Below, in pieces: positions 62,338 through 64,000 of a DNA stretch of 64,000 nt; within the stretch, counting starts at the first letter, position 1; every line of letters begins with the position of its first letter. Under the pieces are notes generated by a model. The model ran no database searches. It saw only the letters and a program-made list of their open reading frames with translations, and was not told the origin of the DNA. Origin of the DNA: Methylobacterium sp. NMS14P (GTDB lineage Bacteria; Pseudomonadota; Alphaproteobacteria; Rhizobiales; Beijerinckiaceae); assembly GCF_028583545.1 (NCBI RefSeq), contig NZ_CP087106.1, positions 1,364,001-1,428,000 of the forward strand, given 5' to 3'. The translations under genes were made by a program, and so were the position numbers.

Positions 62338-62805
62338 ATGCCGACCGCCTCCTACCTCACGCGCCGGGCGCTCGCCGCCGAGCTCATGATCAGCGAGAGC
62401 GCCGTGGACGATTACGTCCGCCGGGGCCTCCTGCCGCCGCCGATAAGCATCTCGCCCAGCTGCGTGCGCTGGCGCTGGGCGACCGTGGATGAGATCCTTC
62501 GGGCTTCTGAGAGCCCGAGACGGTCGGTCGAGGACCTGAGCCTCGAGGAGCGTGCAGCCCGGTCGATCGAGGCATCCGGGCAGCCCACGCTTCAGGATCG
62601 AGCCGCGGCCGAACGCTACGCTCGTGCCGTCGCCGCTTCGCAGCAGGGGGCGGAGGGAGGAACCTCCGAGGAGAGGGCCGCTCGGGCAATCGCTTCTTCG
62701 CGGCAACGCTCGAATAGAGGCAAAACAATCGACCCCGGGGCCGCCCGAGCGATCGCAGCCTCGAAGGAGCGGTCACGCCCGGCAAAGAAGCCCAAGACCT
62801 CCTAA
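62338..62805 (+). CDS. MerR/AlpA-like HTH protein with C-terminal repeats
   Basis: The 155-residue protein has an N-terminal HTH (LTRRALAAELMISESAVDDY, VRRGLLPPPISISPSCVRWR) like excisionases and AlpA-type regulators. The rest contains four copies of a motif near ExAARxIxxS: EERAARSIEASGQ, AERYARAVAASQQ, SEERAARAIASSRQ, DPGAARAIAASKE, ending in a Lys-rich tail. Such short helical repeats may bind DNA or multimerise. It diverges from the Fic gene and sits beside the tRNA, a common prophage setting. Confidence 0.7.
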   Translation: MPTASYLTRRALAAELMISESAVDDYVRRGLLPPPISISPSCVRWRWATVDEILRASESPRRSVEDLSLEERAARSIEASGQPTLQDRAAAERYARAVAASQQGAEGGTSEERAARAIASSRQRSNRGKTIDPGAARAIAASKERSRPAKKPKTS

Positions 62806-62928
62806 ACGCGGTCAATTTCGGGGCGCTCGAGAGACTGCGGCGCTACGCTTTGTGTGGCCGCCCGCCTGGCCCCTCCCCACTCTCGTTGATGAAGATGACG
62901 CCAGCGGGCTCTAGGACGCCGTGCGAAG

Positions 62929-63004
62929 TGGTGGGCCCGGCAGGACTCGAACCTGCAACCAGACCGTTATGAGCGGTCGGCTCTAACCATTGAGCTACAG
63001 GCCC
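62929..63004 (-). tRNA. tRNA with CAU anticodon (tRNA-Ile2 or elongator Met)
   Basis: The minus strand from 63004 reads GGGCCTG (acceptor), a D-arm with GCTCAATGGTTAGAGC, an anticodon arm GACCG-CTCATAA-CGGTC, a T-arm with GGTTCGAGTCC, CGGGCCC closing the acceptor, A, and an encoded CCA (62929-62931). All stems pair. The anticodon is CAU. The acceptor and D-arm resemble the isoleucine-2 tRNA whose C34 is changed to lysidine, but elongator Met is not excluded by eye. Confidence 0.93.
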
Positions 63005-63072
63005 TCGAATCCGCATAGCCGTTGCTGCCCTGCAGACACAATCTGCCAACAGGGCAGCATGGGGTAGTGGGC

Positions 63073-63591
63073 CTACTCGGCGGCCTCAGCCCTCTCGCTG
63101 TCTTTCTGTTCGCCCTCAGCCTGATCGTCCTCAACGGCGCCTTCGCCCGCTGCGCTCGTCGCCGGAGCACCGGCCCGGTACTTATCGCCGTCCCGCTCCA
63201 ACTCCCCGCTGTTGGCCATCACGCTGAGGTACGTGTTCAGGGTGTTGGCCGCCACGTCTGTCAGGCGTTCGCTTATCTCGGCATGCGTCAAACCCTCAGA
63301 TCCAGCTTCCTCAAGAAGCGCCTTCAGCCGCCCCTTGGCCGAGTTGGCGCGCGGTCCCCGGGGGCCACGGATACCACGAGGCCGATCCTCGCCAGCCGGA
63401 GCGTGACGGCGTGTCGGCAGATCGTCTGCAGGCTCGTCCAGCGGCGTGCCCTCCACGATCGATGCGAGCGACCGCTCGGCAAGGCGGAGTTTCGTCAGCT
63501 CGGCGCCGACCCGTTCAAAATCAGCCTCAAGGGTCGCGCGCTGCTGCCTCACGTTGGCAAGCGCCTTCGCGAGAGTGTCGTCATTTGCCAT
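63073..63591 (-). CDS. coiled-coil plus winged-helix-like protein
   Basis: The 172-residue product starts MANDDTLAKALANVRQQRAT, forms a coiled coil (LEADFERVGAELTKLRLAER), then a basic linker (DRPRGIRGPRGPRANSAKGR) and a winged-helix-like domain (ALLEEAGSEGLTHAEISERL, ANTLNTYLSVMANSGELERD), ending in an acidic Ala/Glu tail. It looks like a nucleoid-associated or regulatory protein. An ATG nineteen codons upstream is possible. Confidence 0.65.
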   Translation of the reverse strand: MANDDTLAKALANVRQQRATLEADFERVGAELTKLRLAERSLASIVEGTPLDEPADDLPTRRHAPAGEDRPRGIRGPRGPRANSAKGRLKALLEEAGSEGLTHAEISERLTDVAANTLNTYLSVMANSGELERDGDKYRAGAPATSAAGEGAVEDDQAEGEQKDSERAEAAE

Positions 63592-63724
63592 CGGTGTATC
63601 AGCTTCTCTGTTCTCGGAGCCTTCGGGCACGGTCGTAAATCGTATCATTGCGCCGTCTCAGGATCCTCGCGGTGCCGCACGAAACTCTGGACGATCGGCC
63701 GTCCATGACAGTGTCGCGTGCAGC

Positions 63725-63919
63725 CTACCACGCGCGCAGCAGGTGCCCGCCGGCCAGCACGATGACGACGAGGGTCACGACCGAGATAGCGATCTTCTGC
63801 GTCAAATTGGACAGACGGTTGCGACTACGCCGACGGTCTCGGGGCCTGAAAGCCACGACCTTCGGATCCGACAGGTTCTGGGTCAGACTGTTGGGCAGCT
63901 TGGGCTTCGTGCGCCTCAC
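63725..63919 (-). CDS. small single-span membrane protein
   Basis: The 64-residue product (RRTKPKLPNSLTQNLSDPKV...) is strongly basic, with one C-terminal helix (KIAISVVTLVVIVLAGGHLL). The start is GTG at 63919, overlapping the stop of the gene that runs in from the right edge (GTGA), so the two are coupled. Confidence 0.6.
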   Translation of the reverse strand: MRRTKPKLPNSLTQNLSDPKVVAFRPRDRRRSRNRLSNLTQKIAISVVTLVVIVLAGGHLLRAW

Positions 63920-64000
63920 TTCAGATAGCCCTTCGCCTTCAGGTGCTCGGTTTTGGAAAACGGCATCTGGACACGCGCATCAATCGCGAGCCCAGACACT
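63916..64000 (-). CDS. 3' end of an unknown gene (cut by window edge)
   Basis: The last 27 codons of a minus-strand gene are visible, ending ARVQMPFSKTEHLKAKGYLK and TGA at 63916-63918. The fragment is protein-like and coupled to the next small membrane protein. Too short to identify. Confidence 0.4.
   Translation of the reverse strand, partial: VSGLAIDARVQMPFSKTEHLKAKGYLK

Noticed and set aside
57994..63004. prophage integrated into the tRNA
   Set aside because: The block ends near the tRNA, but I found no duplicated tRNA 3' segment at the other junction, so an attachment-site pair is not claimed.
62843..63049. minus-strand frame containing VAQWLEPTAHNGLVAGSSP
   Set aside because: This is the well-known false translation of a tRNA gene, here the tRNA at 62929-63004.
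1..64000. CRISPR array or rRNA operon
   Set aside because: No regularly spaced repeats with unique spacers and no rRNA signatures were seen. The repeats at 33797 and 60933 are too short and irregular.

Overview
The window looks like a chromosome or large replicon of a high-GC alphaproteobacterium, most likely Methylobacterium/Methylorubrum or a close relative. The grounds are the GC-rich codon usage, the many short Methylobacteriaceae-style orphan proteins (Gly-rich secreted peptides, a GCG/CRPN-like protein, an Omp25-like barrel, a PHA-system protein), and the IS5/ISL3 elements. This is inferred from sequence style; no search was run.

Layout. (1) 1-2157, minus strand: end of a nucleotide-heptose/surface-sugar locus (SIS isomerase start, NAD-dependent epimerase, HddA-type GHMP kinase). 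(2) 2158-10250: accessory DNA with a tyrosine recombinase, a decayed ISL3 transposase carrying in-frame UGA codons, two lower-GC glycan-type genes (methyltransferase, glycosyltransferase) and a truncated IS5 transposase. (3) 10275-15398: a minus-strand module of a PD-(D/E)XK-like protein, a small unknown protein and a large AAA+ ATPase, followed by a divergent HipA-like kinase with no visible HipB. This is the best candidate for an undescribed (possibly defence) system. (4) 15850-19700: small orphan genes, a decayed CzcA/CusA-type efflux remnant, and a GGDEF sensor followed by a PilZ protein. (5) 19809-27905: a divergent GntR regulator and a tightly overlapping operon (AMDase/racemase-like enzyme, four-part polyamine/opine-type ABC importer, second racemase-like protein, amidase, transthyretin/HIUase-like protein), probably for uptake and breakdown of a cyclic amide or ureide. 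(6) 29418-35268: a CDP-3,6-dideoxyhexose cluster (GT2, RfbG, RfbF, SDR, RfbC-like epimerase, RfbH) whose content matches CDP-L-ascarylose synthesis apart from the E3 reductase.

(7) 35360-43000: a long run of small hypothetical, secreted and membrane proteins with one outer-membrane barrel. (8) 43270-51410: a recombinase remnant, a GH5 endoglucanase-like enzyme, a TPR O-GlcNAc-transferase-like (SPINDLY) protein, and several broken genes, including an FkbM methyltransferase that can be rebuilt across three frameshifts. (9) 51577-57590: PAS protein, RecD2 helicase with a clear terminator, an intact IS5 transposase, and an iron-permease-family protein. (10) 57760-64000: a sharp junction where a CYTH gene and a prophage-like gene are both cut, then phage-like structural genes (one with an early in-frame amber codon), a Fic protein, a repeat-containing HTH protein, a tRNA with anticodon CAU, and small genes to the window end.

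Broken genes cluster in regions 2, 8 and 10. Regions 5 and 6 are intact, operonic and GC-rich.
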